From Apiosordaria backusii (taxonomy: Eukaryota > Ascomycota > Sordariomycetes > Sordariales > Lasiosphaeriaceae), in NCBI GenBank assembly GCA_030549205.1, contig JAUKTV010000004.1, forward strand, positions 248,001 through 312,000: a stretch of DNA of 64,000 bases, read 5' to 3'. The notes below the pieces were generated by a model that was given only the letters and a program-made list of their open reading frames with translations, was not told where the DNA came from and ran no database searches. Below, in pieces: positions 1 through 11,037 of the stretch (its first letter is position 1; the number at the start of each line of letters is the position of its first letter). The position numbers were made by a program, and so were the translations under genes.

Positions 1-34
1 AGGCAAGCCTGGTAATTTACATTTGAAAATCTAA

Positions 35-203
35 ACTTCATCCGAGCTCTAATAAAAGCTGAGCAAGCGTAGTTGTGTTTAGACTTCTTATCCGAGCTTA
101 AGGTAAGCAGATGGCATCGTGCTTAAGCGGAGCTGACTTAATAACTCTTATCCGAGCGTAAATAAGGGGTATCTGATCGTGCATAGGCGGAGATGTGTTT
201 AAC
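35..203. repeat. Degenerate tandem repeat, about 60-bp unit, three copies
   Basis: Three consecutive units each start with a TATCCGAGC-type core (at about 41, 89 and 149). The second and third also share a GATCGTGC/GCATCGTGC..AGGCGGAG segment. Unit length is about 50-60 bp and the copies differ at many positions. The rest of the sequence up to 1115 shows no coding region or RNA gene that I can support. Confidence 0.55.
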
Positions 204-1115
204 CAAGGCAGTTGCCATTTTAACGGACAGGTAGGTCTTGAAGAGACGGGAGGGTGGCTTGAAACAGGATCTCTGTGAAATAATCTTGGTTTAGGCATCC
301 TCCGCCCATCCCTCCCGTGCAACAAGGCGGCCTTTGACTATTAAAGCGAATTAAGAACACTAATAATCAACCATATAAGAAAATGCTTAAGTTTGAAGTT
401 TGCATTTGGTATCTAAACAACCCCAGCTTTAAAGCGTCCTAGTCACGGATTCTCAGTCTTATACCTGGTAGTCTTAGCTTTACTCTTTTCAGTCCCAACT
501 CCCTATACCACCTGTCGGAGCACTTATTGTGAATCTCTCAGAAGAGGAATCTTCAACTGTAAGTCTATGAGCTCCTGTATAAGATAGATTTAAACCCAAG
601 TCTATTGCTTACATCTCAGGCAGCATTGTCTACGTGACTAATGACTTGTAGATCAATGTTGAGGAGCTCTGAGAGCCTGTTTCTGTCGGCTAGTCCCCCC
701 GAGCCAACCAATCCGAGTATCTCTGCTCTGCATCCCGCCTCCTGTACCTACAATTCGAATTGGTGCAGTACCCACTCCGTGTATACAAGATTTCATCGTA
801 GTCATATTCCCACTCGTGAGGATCCCTTTGCCCTATTTACCCTCTTTGTTAGCGAATCAAACTTTGTACTTGGGGACACCTAACTCTTGACCTAAGTCGG
901 CGAGACGGGAGAGAGACTATATAGAGATTTGAGAGCCTCACGAGAAGACCTCACCTGCCAGTTAATACGTCGTGATGGTCACACACTCGCTCAATACATC
1001 GTGATATTCACACATGCCACTGCTGTCGCTCACACGCTCAAAATTTTGCCTCAGCAACATGTTACACCCTTCAGATCAAAAGCCTCACATTCATCCATCT
1101 TCTCCGCTGCCTGTC

Positions 1116-2889
1116 TCAAGCCGTACCCCCTATATCAAGCCTCTTCACACCCCCATCAACAGCCTCATCCCCTACCAAAAACCCACAAACCCTCCCCCTC
1201 GGATCCCACCTTCCCCTCACCCCCTCCAACCTCCCCCTCTCCTCCTCCCCCCAAAACCTCCACCCCGCCTGCCGAAACTGAAAATCCGCATCCCCAAGGT
1301 AACTCCCCACCAGCAGCGTCCCCTCCTCCTCATCCTCCTCGAGCTTATCAAACACCCCCTTCACCCATGCATCACACTTTTCGTCATCTACGTCCTCTTT
1401 CCAAACGGCATACACAGAGAAATAGTGATCACTCTGCATACTCAACGCCATGTTCTCTGGGAGTGTTCTCCGAGAGGTGGGATTCATAGCGAACCAAAGC
1501 GCCGTGCTTTGCTTTGTTGGGAGGGTACTAAACGCGGGTTCAAGCGCGGTGGCGACTTGAGAAGGGGAGAGGTTGTTGGAGAGGTAGGCGTTGTCTGAGC
1601 GGGTGCGGAAGCCGGGTGCGGCGTTGCCTGCTAGTTGGGCTGCGTATTCTTTTGGCAATGAAGTAGGTTGGCAGAAACGGCTGGGGTGATCGGGGTTGGA
1701 GGAGGGAGGGCAGGGGAGGGAGTCGTGGATTGGTTGTAAGGCGGCTAGAGCGGAGGGGTGGGAGGGGGAAAAAGAGGTGAATACTGCTGTGAGGGTGGGT
1801 TTTGGGGAGGACTGGGGGATGAAGGAGGAGACGAGGACGATTTCGAGGGTGGGGGAGGCGGTTGGGGAGAGCTGCGTTATTGCTGTCAGACTAGGCGAGT
1901 AAGATACAAAGGGAGGGGGGTTACCTTGATTAGCCACTCTAGAACGTCTTTGAAGTTGGCAATGTCAAAGAAGTAGAGGGACTGCCACATGGGCAGCAGG
2001 GGTAGAGTTCGGAGGTAGAATCGAGTTACAATGGCAGGGAAGCCTGGTCCTGCTCCCCGAGCAGCGAAGAATAAATCCTCGTTTTGGGTTTTGTCGCAGT
2101 GTAAGACCTCGCCTTCAGCTGTCACCACATCTACCCCAACGACATACTCACACGCCCATCCCCAGTTCTGTTGTTTTCATCAGCATCACTTTCCCAAGAA
2201 CAGTGTCAGAGGTTTTGAGGAATATAACATACCTTACAATTCCACCCCATCCCCCCCTGCAGCAAAAACCCCCCCAATCCAACATCAGGACAATGACCCC
2301 CAGGAAACACCCTCTTGCCCTTCTCCAAAAACTCATTCAACTGAGCAGACGTCACAGCCGAAGCGCAGCTCACCACCCCCTCACCCCTTTCCGGCTCCCA
2401 TCTGATTGACTCAACCCCCCCTTCAAAATCAATCATGTCAAGCAAGATCGCATCATGTCTCACACTCCAGCAGGCCCAGCTGTGCCCGCCGCTGCGAATG
2501 GAGATTCGCTTATTCTCTGCTTTGGCAACAGCGACGCAAGCCAGAATGTCAGAGACGGTGAGCGGCTTGCAGTAGCCAAACGGAAGGCGGGTGGGGTAGT
2601 AAGGGGAGGAGGAGGAAAAGGAAGGGCGGCGGTGGTTGAAGACGCGGGAGAAGATGGCGGAGTGGAAATCCGACTCCGGGGTGGTGTTGCGGAGGAGGAT
2701 CGGGGCCGTGGCCGGGGCCGGGGCTTGTGCGGAGTCAGGTTTGATGCCCGGATCGGAGCCCGGACCGGGATGATTGATGGAGGGGTTCATATCGGCGTCA
2801 GCTCCGGTCGATAGAGCGGGGTTGACGGAGCCTTGTGTTGGGACCCAGATTTCATGAATTCTGGCGGGGTCAAAGTTCGTTATCTGCAT
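1116..2889 (-). CDS. FAD-linked oxidoreductase, BBE / 6-hydroxy-D-nicotine oxidase family
   Basis: Three exons fit: 2889-2233, 2167-1925 and 1871-1116, giving 551 residues. Intron 1 is 65 bp (GTATGT..CAG). Intron 2 is 53 bp, with a CTGAC branch site 15 nt before its acceptor. The FAD-binding half contains RSGGHSW, whose His normally forms the 8-alpha-histidyl flavin bond. It also has GGHCPDVGLGGFLLQGG, whose Cys corresponds to the second covalent flavin bond of berberine-bridge-type enzymes, so bicovalent FAD is likely. The C-terminus ends in a BBE-like WDPRGRVCGFL segment. An Ala/Pro-rich stretch near residues 35-65 looks disordered. No clear signal peptide follows the chosen ATG, although the longer upstream frame has no ATG. 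Family members oxidise alcohols, sugars or secondary metabolites. The substrate cannot be told from sequence, and no other biosynthetic genes lie nearby. Confidence 0.88.
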
Positions 2890-5177
2890 GATGATGGGAA
2901 TGATGAATGACGACGGCGGTGATATACACTGAGAATTGAACCAACTTTTGAGCAAACCGCTGTGTATTTATACTTCTGACTCGACAGCCATGTCTCTGGC
3001 GAGGGAGCAACGAATTGAACAGCGAATGCTGTTTCACCATCATGAACCCCACTTGGGAGATGCACAAGAGTTGCGTAGTGCACAGTGTGTACCTGCTCCG
3101 ACAAGTGATGCTACCTATTAATGCTATTACGGCATCTTAAGTGGGCAGTTGATTGCGCGTCTTCTTAGATGAGAAGAGCTCAGGGGCTGTCTGAGACATT
3201 TCATGATTGAGAACCCAACTGGATGGTTCATATGCAAGGGGACGAGTGTTGGGGTCTTGAGATGAGTGGGGTTAGGGTTGGCAAGGGCGGGATGCTTACT
3301 CCTGAGCCCCTTTGGCGCGATGATCACAGGGAAATAAGGGATGGATTTTGGGATGCGTGAATTTTCATGATATAATGGGACAAGAATTTACTCGGCTGTT
3401 GGGGCATACCACACATATAGGTATGCACACCACTGGGCCAAAAAATGTGAAAGATCAGCCCACCTACCTTTGAAACGGACCTTTTGCTAAGCCACAATTC
3501 AACATCTTTCGGGAAGGTTGCTTGCGGCGTATTTGCTTGGTAATTACTTTTCTCTCGAGGGATCTCAAGAATGGAGTATAGTCTCGTTCTGGGGCGCAGA
3601 ACTGGGACAGAGAACTGGGACAGAGTCCTACGGGGCCACCCAGAATTCCAAATCTCTCCACAAATGCGGGATATGAAAACGCCCTGCCTTCGTATTCTTC
3701 CCTTTTTCTTACGTGACCTCACTTTATAACGTTGAAGAGGTTCCGCAGGCTGGCCATTGATGACTGCTTATTAATTGCTTGAATATTGGGCTGTTGGGCA
3801 ACAGACCTCAGCTGCAACCAGATTGAAATAATCCTTTGTTCACTTTATCGGCCGTCATCACTATGGTCGCCCTCAACAACCACCAAACAAGGTAACAACA
3901 AGTGAAGATGACTTCTCTCATATTTCACTTGCGGACGAGCCGTACCCCGGTGTGGCGCCATTCAAGAAATAGCGGCAACCACCGGACATGACGGCATGGT
4001 GGTGGATTCCACACTCCCCAAGCTTATTCAAGGACACTTGTTTAAATCCTAAGCCACACCGGAAAAAAAGCTGACCTCTCTTCAGGAAGACTCCCCTCCC
4101 CGAAGTCTCCATACAAGTTCATGGCTTCAGGCAACTGTGTGCCTCTTCCTCTCGTGTATATAGCTTGGAGTCCCGGAGTTTCGTTGATGGTTGAGTTTTC
4201 AGGTATATATATCGGCAGACACTGGCGACTTCCCCCGGCCCGAGCAAACCGAGTTGGAGAAGGCGCCCGCACGAATCAGTCCATATTCGTCAACAGAGGT
4301 TGCGCGACGTTGGAGACGGGGTAAGACCGAACACTAGCTATTTCCCATTCCAACTGGAATTTCTGGACTCGGGGTCTTGCTTTTTTCCGAATTGCAAGCA
4401 AAAAAAGAATTCTGACAACCTTCTCTTTCTCTTGAGCAGTTAGCTTTACGCCTTTGACGACATCCTCGCCGCCATCGAACTCCGAGTCTGATCACGAGTC
4501 GAAGTCGAGCGAGGGCCAAATTCGCAGCTCATTCGAGAATGGAACACATGGGCCGCGGGGTCTACGGCGACAGTGGAAAATGGATAAATAGTAATAACAA
4601 TGGCTTTGGCAGTTCTGGAGGGTTTCGAGTCCCATACAACGTAAGTTGGGTGTTTATATCGAGCCTCGCCATATTGTACGAAGTCGTCTTTCACCCCTGC
4701 ATCAGGACAGACAGGCTGCAGTTGCCCCTGTCTAACCCTAGCAACCCTGTGAAGGCTGGCTACCTTACCCTGTCACCCCGCCGAGGCCCAATGGCGCTAG
4801 TACCGAATTGGATGCGACAAACGGGTCCTCCCCTGGCGCCTGCGAAGCTGCCAGTGCAGCGAGAGAAGTGAGCTGTGGGCGACTTCGAAAATCTCCAACT
4901 GGACCAAATTTCCAACAGCCCTTTCCGCAACGCAACAGCAAGTCGCTGCAGAGGTTCTAGACAGCATTCTCTCTTCTCCATTCTTGATACCCAATTTTCG
5001 GTCACGCCAGCTTCGTTTGACCTCCTGCCCTCACTTCACCAACCCGGTTGCGACTCGCCCGACTCTCTGAATCCCGACTGCTGATCTCCAACCAAACGGT
5101 AGCAACCGCCAACAGCGCCTCCCTCGTCCTCCGACTCTCCCTACCTCTACCTCCCCTCGTTAGCTTCGGTTCTCGTG
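2890..5177. other. Intergenic region between divergent genes
   Basis: This 2.3-kb stretch separates two divergently transcribed genes and should hold both promoters. Open frames here lack ATG starts, splice logic or recognisable protein. A 13-bp direct duplication (AACTGGGACAGAG, twice) lies at about 3600-3625. A possible 5' UTR intron donor (AACGTAAGT) is at about 4638. Nothing else is supported. Confidence 0.5.
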
Positions 5178-7530
5178 ATGGCTTCTGTGAGCGCTCTCCT
5201 TCCCCTACTCATCCACGCGGTCGCTCTCCTCTCCAGGCATCTCGAGATGATTGCGACTTGATCGATCCCCACCACCCAACGTCATCGCATTCCCAGTGTC
5301 GACTCCCACTGGAACAACTGCCTTGGCTCCTACGATCGATTACTCGGACAAGTTTCTTGAGAGATGCAAAGGCTGACTTTTTCTTCGCAGCAACCGCGTG
5401 CTGGTCCTTATGGGCAAGGCTACATGCCAAACGGTGCCGCACCACCTCACCCAGCTCCCCTCCCTGGGGCTCAACCTCTTCTACCCAACCAGGGCCGTGT
5501 TATCCAGACCGGTCCCAACAGAATCCTTTGCATTGCAGATGTTCGAGGTACGGTTGGCAAATGTAGACGTGCTAAAGCAGATCGATGTGCTGACCATGGC
5601 CCTGTTTAGGCAACCTCCGATCCTTGAACGACCTCGCCCGTTCTGCCCGTGCCGACTTTATTATTCATACTGGTGATTTCGGCTTCTACGACGAAACATC
5701 TTTGGAGCGCATTGCCGACAAGTGAGTCGCATTCAGTAGCCGCCGATAGGCGCTTTTGCTTACACCAATTCTTCTAGGACCCTGAAACATGTCGCCCAGT
5801 ATTCACCCCTTATTTCAGAGCCAGTCAAGAAGGGGATCGCGGCTGGGGGCGTCGGCCCCGTCAAGACGCGGTTCCAACCCCACGAGCTGCCCCTCTCCGA
5901 ACTTCCTCAACTCATCACCGGTGAACTCAAGCTCGACGTTCCAGTCTACACGGTCTGGGGTGCCTGCGAAGATGTGCGCGTACTGGAAAAGTTCCGGTCC
6001 AAAGAGTACAAGGTTCACAATCTGTTCATCATCGATGAGGCCCAGTCTATGCTTCTCGAATGCTCCGGTGTGAAGCTCCGTCTTCTTGGCCTCGGTGGCG
6101 CTGTTGTCATGCACAAGCTCTTCGACAATGGCGAAGGTCGTACCACAATTGCTGGCGGTCAGGGTACTATGTGGACCACACTGCTGCAGATGGGCGAACT
6201 GGTAGACACAGCCAATCGTGTCTACGATCCAACCGAGACTCGCGTCTTCATCACACATGCTTCGCCAGCTCGCGAAGGCATTCTCAACCAGCTCTCGGTA
6301 GTCCTTAAGGCGGATTTCTCCATCTCGGCCGGCCTCCACTTCCGGTACGGCAGTTCGTACAACGAGTTCAGCGTCAACCCAAGTCTGGATCACTACCGTG
6401 GCAAGCTTGCCGCTTCCAAGGCTTCTTTCAACGATGTCTGGGATACTGTCAAGGCTGAGGTCGAGCCCGCGATTCAGCAAAACGAGGCCCAACAGACTCT
6501 GCTTAAGAACGCCCTGAGTGTTGTTGACAAGATGCCCACCATGGCTGCTGGCGGCAACCCATTTGGCGGCATTCCTGCTAACGCGCCTGGTGCTGGGCAA
6601 ATTGACGAAAGCGCTTTCAAGAACATGTGGAATTTCAATCTGGCTGATGCTGCCTTTGGCTGGCTTGTGCTGGAGATCCAGGATGGCAGAATCGGTACTG
6701 AGATGCGGGCTCAAGGATTCAACTTTTCTCACCGTGGAGCCAAGCAGCAGGTTGGCGCCCAACCAGCCGCCGCGGCTACTGGCCTCAGCCCTGTCAATCC
6801 TCCTCCCGCTGCCGCCGCTCAACCTGCCCCCGCGGCTGCCCCTGCGGGCCCCGCCAGACAGCCTTCGGCTCCTGGTGTCAAGCCAGCTGTTCCTTCGCCT
6901 GTTACTGTGCCTACCAAGCCTGCTACCCCAGTCCCCGGCCCTTCCGCCTCCCCAGCACCCAAGGAGGACAAGGCTGCCGCAGCTGCTAATGGAGCCTCCG
7001 GTACCGGCGAGCCGTCTGCGCCGCGCAATCCCGCTGAAAACATTATCGGTCTGTTCGTCATGAACGCCCAGAGCGATGATCAAGTGCGCGACCTCTTTAC
7101 CGAGGAGGACAAGGCTAAGATCACCAAGATTGAGAAGTGGGGTCAGAACAAGGTTGCCCAATTCAAGACGACCGAGGACCGTGATGCCGCTCTGGACCGT
7201 CTCCCAGATGATGTCAAAAACCGTGAGCCTGGTCGCGAGGATCGATCAAAGCCTCTGGTCAAGATTTTCCAGCCCCCTGCGGCCCGGCAGTTCTCTCGCG
7301 GTGGCGCGGGCAACTGGGGAAGCAGCCGCGGTGGTAGAGATTCTGGCAACGCCCAGAGCGGATATAGGAGTGCCGGTGGCGGCGGTGCTAGTGACAGCGA
7401 GGGTGCTGGTCGCGGGCGTGGACGTGGTGGTAGCCGCGGTGGCAGGGGTGGTGATCGAGGTGGTCGTGGCCCTCGAGGTGGTAACAGAGGGCCCAAGGAA
7501 GGGGGTGCCAGTGGCGCCGGGGAGCCTTAG
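5178..7530 (+). CDS. DUF2433 protein: degenerate metallophosphoesterase fold with C-terminal RGG tail
   Basis: Four exons fit: 5178-5186, 5391-5547, 5610-5721 and 5778-7530, giving 676 residues. The first exon encodes only Met-Ala-Ser before GTGAGC; the matching acceptor TTCGCAG has a GCTGAC branch site. If that intron is wrong, an ATG at 5364 is the alternative start. Residues ~45-330 follow the calcineurin-like phosphoesterase layout: CIADVRG, HTGDFGFYD, WGACED, then FITHASP. Usual metal ligands are changed: DxH reads DVR and GNH(D/E) reads GAC(E). A Pro/Ala-rich linker follows, then an RRM-like strand pattern (ENIIGLFVMN..) and an Arg-Gly-rich tail. This matches fungal DUF2433 proteins as I know them. 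I infer an RNA-binding, non-catalytic role; the function is not established. Confidence 0.82.
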
Positions 7531-8309
7531 GTGTACCTAAGGAGTCCGTGGAGTGCGAATGCGATTGACTGCCAAGGATTAGAGGCGGTTGAGATATGGG
7601 TGTGATTTTGTAAGAGGACTGTTTTTAAGAGAGGAGGAGGGATATTGTAATCTTGGTGTTTTATTTGGCGATATGGGGGGTTAGTTTCATGGCTTGGTGG
7701 TTGGTGGGAAAGACAGCGAAAGGAAAAAGGGTTCAGCGTGATTTGCTCTCAGACAAACCCCCCAAAAGTAGTTTTGTTATTTGACATGGGCTACTACTAC
7801 TGCTTGTTCTGTTGTTTTTTTTTTTTCGTTGGTGCTTTTGCTGCCACCTGCTTGCCTGCCTAACTATCCTCTCGCCTGTTGCTTTTAGATTTTTTCTTTT
7901 TCTTTGCGGGTTGATGTGGTTGTCTTTTTTACAGAGATTCTTCGCACTTCAAGAGGAGGGAAAAATACAATGGGAAGTAACTTGAGATTTGTCTTCTTTC
8001 TTTGCTGAGAGCGTGTATGTGTGGGATGGATGGTAACAGGAAAGGGAAAAGAAAAAACACATCGGTTCATGACCTTTTGCGAATTATTGGTTCTTCTTTT
8101 TTTTTTTTTTTTCTTTTTTTCTCCGTTTCTTCACGCTTTCCCCCAAGCCTTTGGGTTTTCGGGCTAGCTGGGATTCTTAAAGAAACAATGATTGTCTTTT
8201 TTTGCTGTAAGTATTGCTGTACGCATTAGGTAGATATGGGAGGTGTGGTTGGCGGATGGGTTAGTAATGGGAGATGATTGCTGTCCGTCAATCTTTTGGG
8301 TCTTGGTGG

Positions 8310-8387
8310 GAGTGAGTGAGTGAGTGAGTGAGTGAGTGAGTGAGTGAGTGAGTGAGTGAGTGAGTGAGTGAGTGAGTGAGTGAGTGA
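8310..8387. repeat. (GAGT)n microsatellite
   Basis: About 19 uninterrupted GAGT/TGAG units, then a degenerate GATG-type tail up to about 8440. A perfect tetranucleotide array of this length should vary in length between isolates. Confidence 0.95.
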
Positions 8388-8759
8388 ATGTGGGGAAATG
8401 TGTGATGATGTGATGTGATGAGGATGAGGATGATGATGAGCGTGGTAAATATATACACACATGTCATTGTCGACAATGGCTTGTGAATTCACGTAGCGTA
8501 CCTACTCAAGTGAGATGATGATGCTGTTTGTTGTAGTCGGAAAAAAGAAGAGTACCTTAAACAAGTAAAATGCTGAACAGACATTATTCTTACCGGCCTT
8601 AAAACTTTGTGTGTATGTGTGTGGAAGTCGAGATATTTCCCAGCTTATTACATGCCCTGATGTATGTACATACTTTATGCGAGCCTTCCACTTTCATCAA
8701 ACTCGAGAAATATAGCTATGAAATGGAAAAAAAAAAAAAACCGGAGCACTTTCACATCA

Positions 8760-8761
<2 letters not shown>

Positions 8762-8801
<40 letters not shown>
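8762..8801. repeat. (CA)n microsatellite
   Basis: Twenty perfect AC/CA dinucleotides, about 155 bp beyond the stop codon of COQ5 and therefore likely in or near its 3' UTR. Confidence 0.95.
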
Positions 8802-8802
<1 letters not shown>

Positions 8803-8956
8803 CTCGAGATGCCCGAATGCTGTCAGATATTTACTTGAGATTTCATTGTCTCTATTAGGACGCAGCCTTTTCCCGTCCTTCCCTGCCATCTAATTCTCCC
8901 CAACAATGCCGTATACACTAAAAGTTACATAATATACAATCTCCTCCCCCCCTTTC

Positions 8957-10030
8957 TTACACCCTCGGCTTCATCCCCCTATGCACAGCCGCCACACCCC
9001 CCGTCAGATCCTCCCACCCCTGCCCCGCAACCCTAAACCCAGCATCAACAATCATATCCCTAAACTCCTCCTGCCTCGGGAACCGCTCGATACTCTCCAC
9101 CAGATACTGGTAACTATCCCTATCCCCCGCCACCAGCTGCCCAATCAGCGGTATCGCCCTAAAGCTCCACTCCTTGTACACCGAGTTGAACAGCGGGTGC
9201 CTGTCCGCCTTGGAAAACTCCAAGCAGGCAAACACACCCCCCGGTTTCAAAACCCGGTAGGCCTCCCTCAGAGCTTGGGGGATGTTGCTAAAGTTGCGGA
9301 TGCCAAAGGCGACGGTGTACAGATCTACCGAGTTATCCGGGATGGACGAGGTGGCGGTGGCAGGATCAAAAAAGGTTTGTTCTTGTTGGGATAAAATTGG
9401 TTGGAGGGGGCGGGTGAGGGAGAGGTCCTCGGCGTTGGCTTCGACAAAGGAGAGCGCGGCCTGCTGCGAGGCGGGGAGGTCGGCGGAGCGGGACTTGCCG
9501 ACGGAGAGCATGGCGCGGTTGATGTCGGAGATGGTGACGCGGACGTTGGGGTTGCTGTTGACGTTGTGGGCGTGGTGGAGCATGCGGAAGGCGATGTCGC
9601 CTGTGCCCCCCGCAATGTCGAGGATGTGCTGCGGTGCGGAGGGGTCGCTTGACGAAAGGGGGGAGAAGCCCGGGTTGAGGGTCGAGACAAAGTGGTCTTT
9701 CCAGACGCGGTGCCAGCCAAAGGACATGAGGTCGTTCATCTTGTCGTAGGAGTCGGCGACGGAGGTGAAGACGGATGCGACCATGGCGCGCTTTTGGGAT
9801 TCGGTGACGGTTGAGAAGCCGAAGTGGGTTTCTCTGTCGGCGGTGCTCGAGGAGGAGGTCGTGGAAGAGGTTTGGGTATCATTACGGGAGGAAGGGGAGG
9901 TCGCAAACGATCGTCGTGGTATTACATGGCGGTGGTGACATTGTGGTTGTTGTTGCTGAGGAAGAAATGTGCTGCGGAGGGAGGGGAGTGCCCTTTTGAG
10001 CGCCGGTCGAGCGGCGACGGCGGAGGCCAT
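8957..10030 (-). CDS. COQ5: 2-methoxy-6-polyprenyl-1,4-benzoquinol methylase, mitochondrial
   Basis: An uninterrupted 357-residue frame from ATG. COQ5 is the SAM-dependent C-methyltransferase of ubiquinone synthesis and acts in the CoQ synthome on the matrix face of the inner mitochondrial membrane. The first ~60 residues are rich in Arg, Ser and Gln with few acidic residues (PRRSFATS), a typical mitochondrial presequence. The UbiE/COQ5 core follows: FTSVADSYDKMNDLMSFG, SAM motif I HILDIAGGTGDIAFR, motif II VDLYTVAFGIRNFSN, then REAYRVLKPGGVFACLEFS. The protein ends GWEDLTGGVAAVHRGMKP, normal for the family, and the length is close to other fungal COQ5 proteins. No intron is needed. The gene converges on the DUF2433 gene. 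Confidence 0.97.
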   Translation of the reverse strand: MASAVAARPALKRALPSLRSTFLPQQQQPQCHHRHVIPRRSFATSPSSRNDTQTSSTTSSSSTADRETHFGFSTVTESQKRAMVASVFTSVADSYDKMNDLMSFGWHRVWKDHFVSTLNPGFSPLSSSDPSAPQHILDIAGGTGDIAFRMLHHAHNVNSNPNVRVTISDINRAMLSVGKSRSADLPASQQAALSFVEANAEDLSLTRPLQPILSQQEQTFFDPATATSSIPDNSVDLYTVAFGIRNFSNIPQALREAYRVLKPGGVFACLEFSKADRHPLFNSVYKEWSFRAIPLIGQLVAGDRDSYQYLVESIERFPRQEEFRDMIVDAGFRVAGQGWEDLTGGVAAVHRGMKPRV

Positions 10031-10392
10031 TGCGACAAGTGTCTTGTGTCAATGGCTGCCGGAAGGGCGGAAGGGGGAGATCTGGAACGACGGGCGGTAA
10101 GCTTCAAGATCAGACAGGTCGGGTGCGGTGCGCCGTCACGGACTTCGGGACGGAGTGGGCGGGAAGGCTGCGAAATTTCGGACGGGGCCGGCAACCTGTG
10201 GCTGGTGTGGTGGCTCGAGTGGCTTGTGAACAGCACCCAAAAAAAAGTCCAACCCCACCACAATTCAGCCTTGTGGGGATTGTGGGGGATCGCCCTGAGA
10301 GCCCCACCATTCCGTATCTTGGCGTCCCTCTCGTATCGATATCCACTCCATCTGCAACTAGGGACTACGGCTTACGGGGAAAACATACCTGG

Positions 10393-10776
10393 TTAAACCG
10401 ACGAAAAGGAGTCCGAAGTCTTGGTCCGGGTGTATGTGGAGGACCTGGTAGTGGAGCTGGGCGCAGTGGATGAGGGAGCGGTGGTACACTTCGAGGAGAA
10501 ACCTGTTGTGCCCTTGGAGGTGGCAGCGGTGGTGCACTTCGAGGTCTTGGTAGCAGTGGTACAGTTGGAGGACTCGGTGATGGTCGACTTCGGGGCCCTC
10601 GACCTGGAACTTCGAGCAGCTCTGGCCTCGGCCAATTCGATCGCTCTAGCCTCTCGGGCGTCTGTGAACACCTTTGCCCACTTCTGGGGAAGCCTGCAAG
10701 CGCAGAGGAGGATAAAGGTGATGACGAAGGAGCAGACGAGAACCGCAATTAGAACTCGGCTGCTGTCGGGCCCCAT
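10393..10776 (-). CDS. Hypothetical small single-pass membrane protein, Thr/Ser-rich tail
   Basis: A 127-residue frame from an ATG in good context (AAAATGG). Residues ~8-28 form a strong hydrophobic segment (VLIAVLVCSFVITFILLCAC). A charged Lys/Arg/Glu/Ala juxtamembrane stretch follows. The rest is low-complexity Ser/Thr with a recurring (S/T)K(C/G)TT unit (TSKCTTAATSKGTTGFSSKC). I do not recognise a family. The alternative is a chance open frame, because the overlapping frames on both strands are also open here. The hydrophobic start and the separate 363-bp gap to COQ5 argue for a real gene, but only moderately. Confidence 0.42.
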   Translation of the reverse strand: MGPDSSRVLIAVLVCSFVITFILLCACRLPQKWAKVFTDAREARAIELAEARAARSSRSRAPKSTITESSNCTTATKTSKCTTAATSKGTTGFSSKCTTAPSSTAPSSTTRSSTYTRTKTSDSFSSV

Positions 10777-11037
10777 TTTACCTCTTTAAGCTTTAATGCT
10801 TTGATGATGTTCTTGGTTCTTGTGTGATCTTGTTGTCGTGTGGTCGAGCCTTGTTTCCGAGCAGGGAATGAGAATAGCTGTCGGTTCTGCTCGTGAACTT
10901 TTGAACCATATGTTTTGTCGCAAGATTACTCGGCCACAGGAAGAAGGAAGTAAGCACCAGGTCGCAGTCGACAGCATGCTCCGCGATGTCCACAAAAACA
11001 AAATACATTCACTTTGCCTGCTTGCCCCTCGCTGACA

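Larger units (their letters stand above)
7531..8956. other. 3' intergenic region between convergent genes, rich in simple repeats
   Basis: This region holds the 3' ends of the converging DUF2433 and COQ5 genes. It contains T-tracts at about 7814-7826 and 8098-8112, plus two long microsatellites listed separately. Reading frames such as strings of Ser-Leu-Thr-His come only from the tetranucleotide repeat. Confidence 0.6.

Noticed and set aside
929..1598. Plus-strand frames of 186 and 194 codons
   Set aside because: They overlap the last exon of the FAD oxidoreductase in antisense. Their Pro/Ser richness mirrors its codon bias.
3324..3722. 132-codon minus-strand frame in the 2.9-5.2 kb intergenic region
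   Set aside because: No recognisable domain, and neighbouring frames do not extend it through plausible introns.
5815..7161. 448-codon minus-strand open frame opposite the DUF2433 gene
   Set aside because: It is antisense to a well-supported spliced gene in GC-rich codons and has no domain of its own.
8164..8492. Minus-strand frames with long Ser-Leu-Thr-His repeats
   Set aside because: These are translations of the (GAGT)n microsatellite in all frames. A 4-bp repeat stays open without coding meaning.
9325..9720. Alternative frames within COQ5
   Set aside because: They are shadows of a clearly conserved methyltransferase reading frame.
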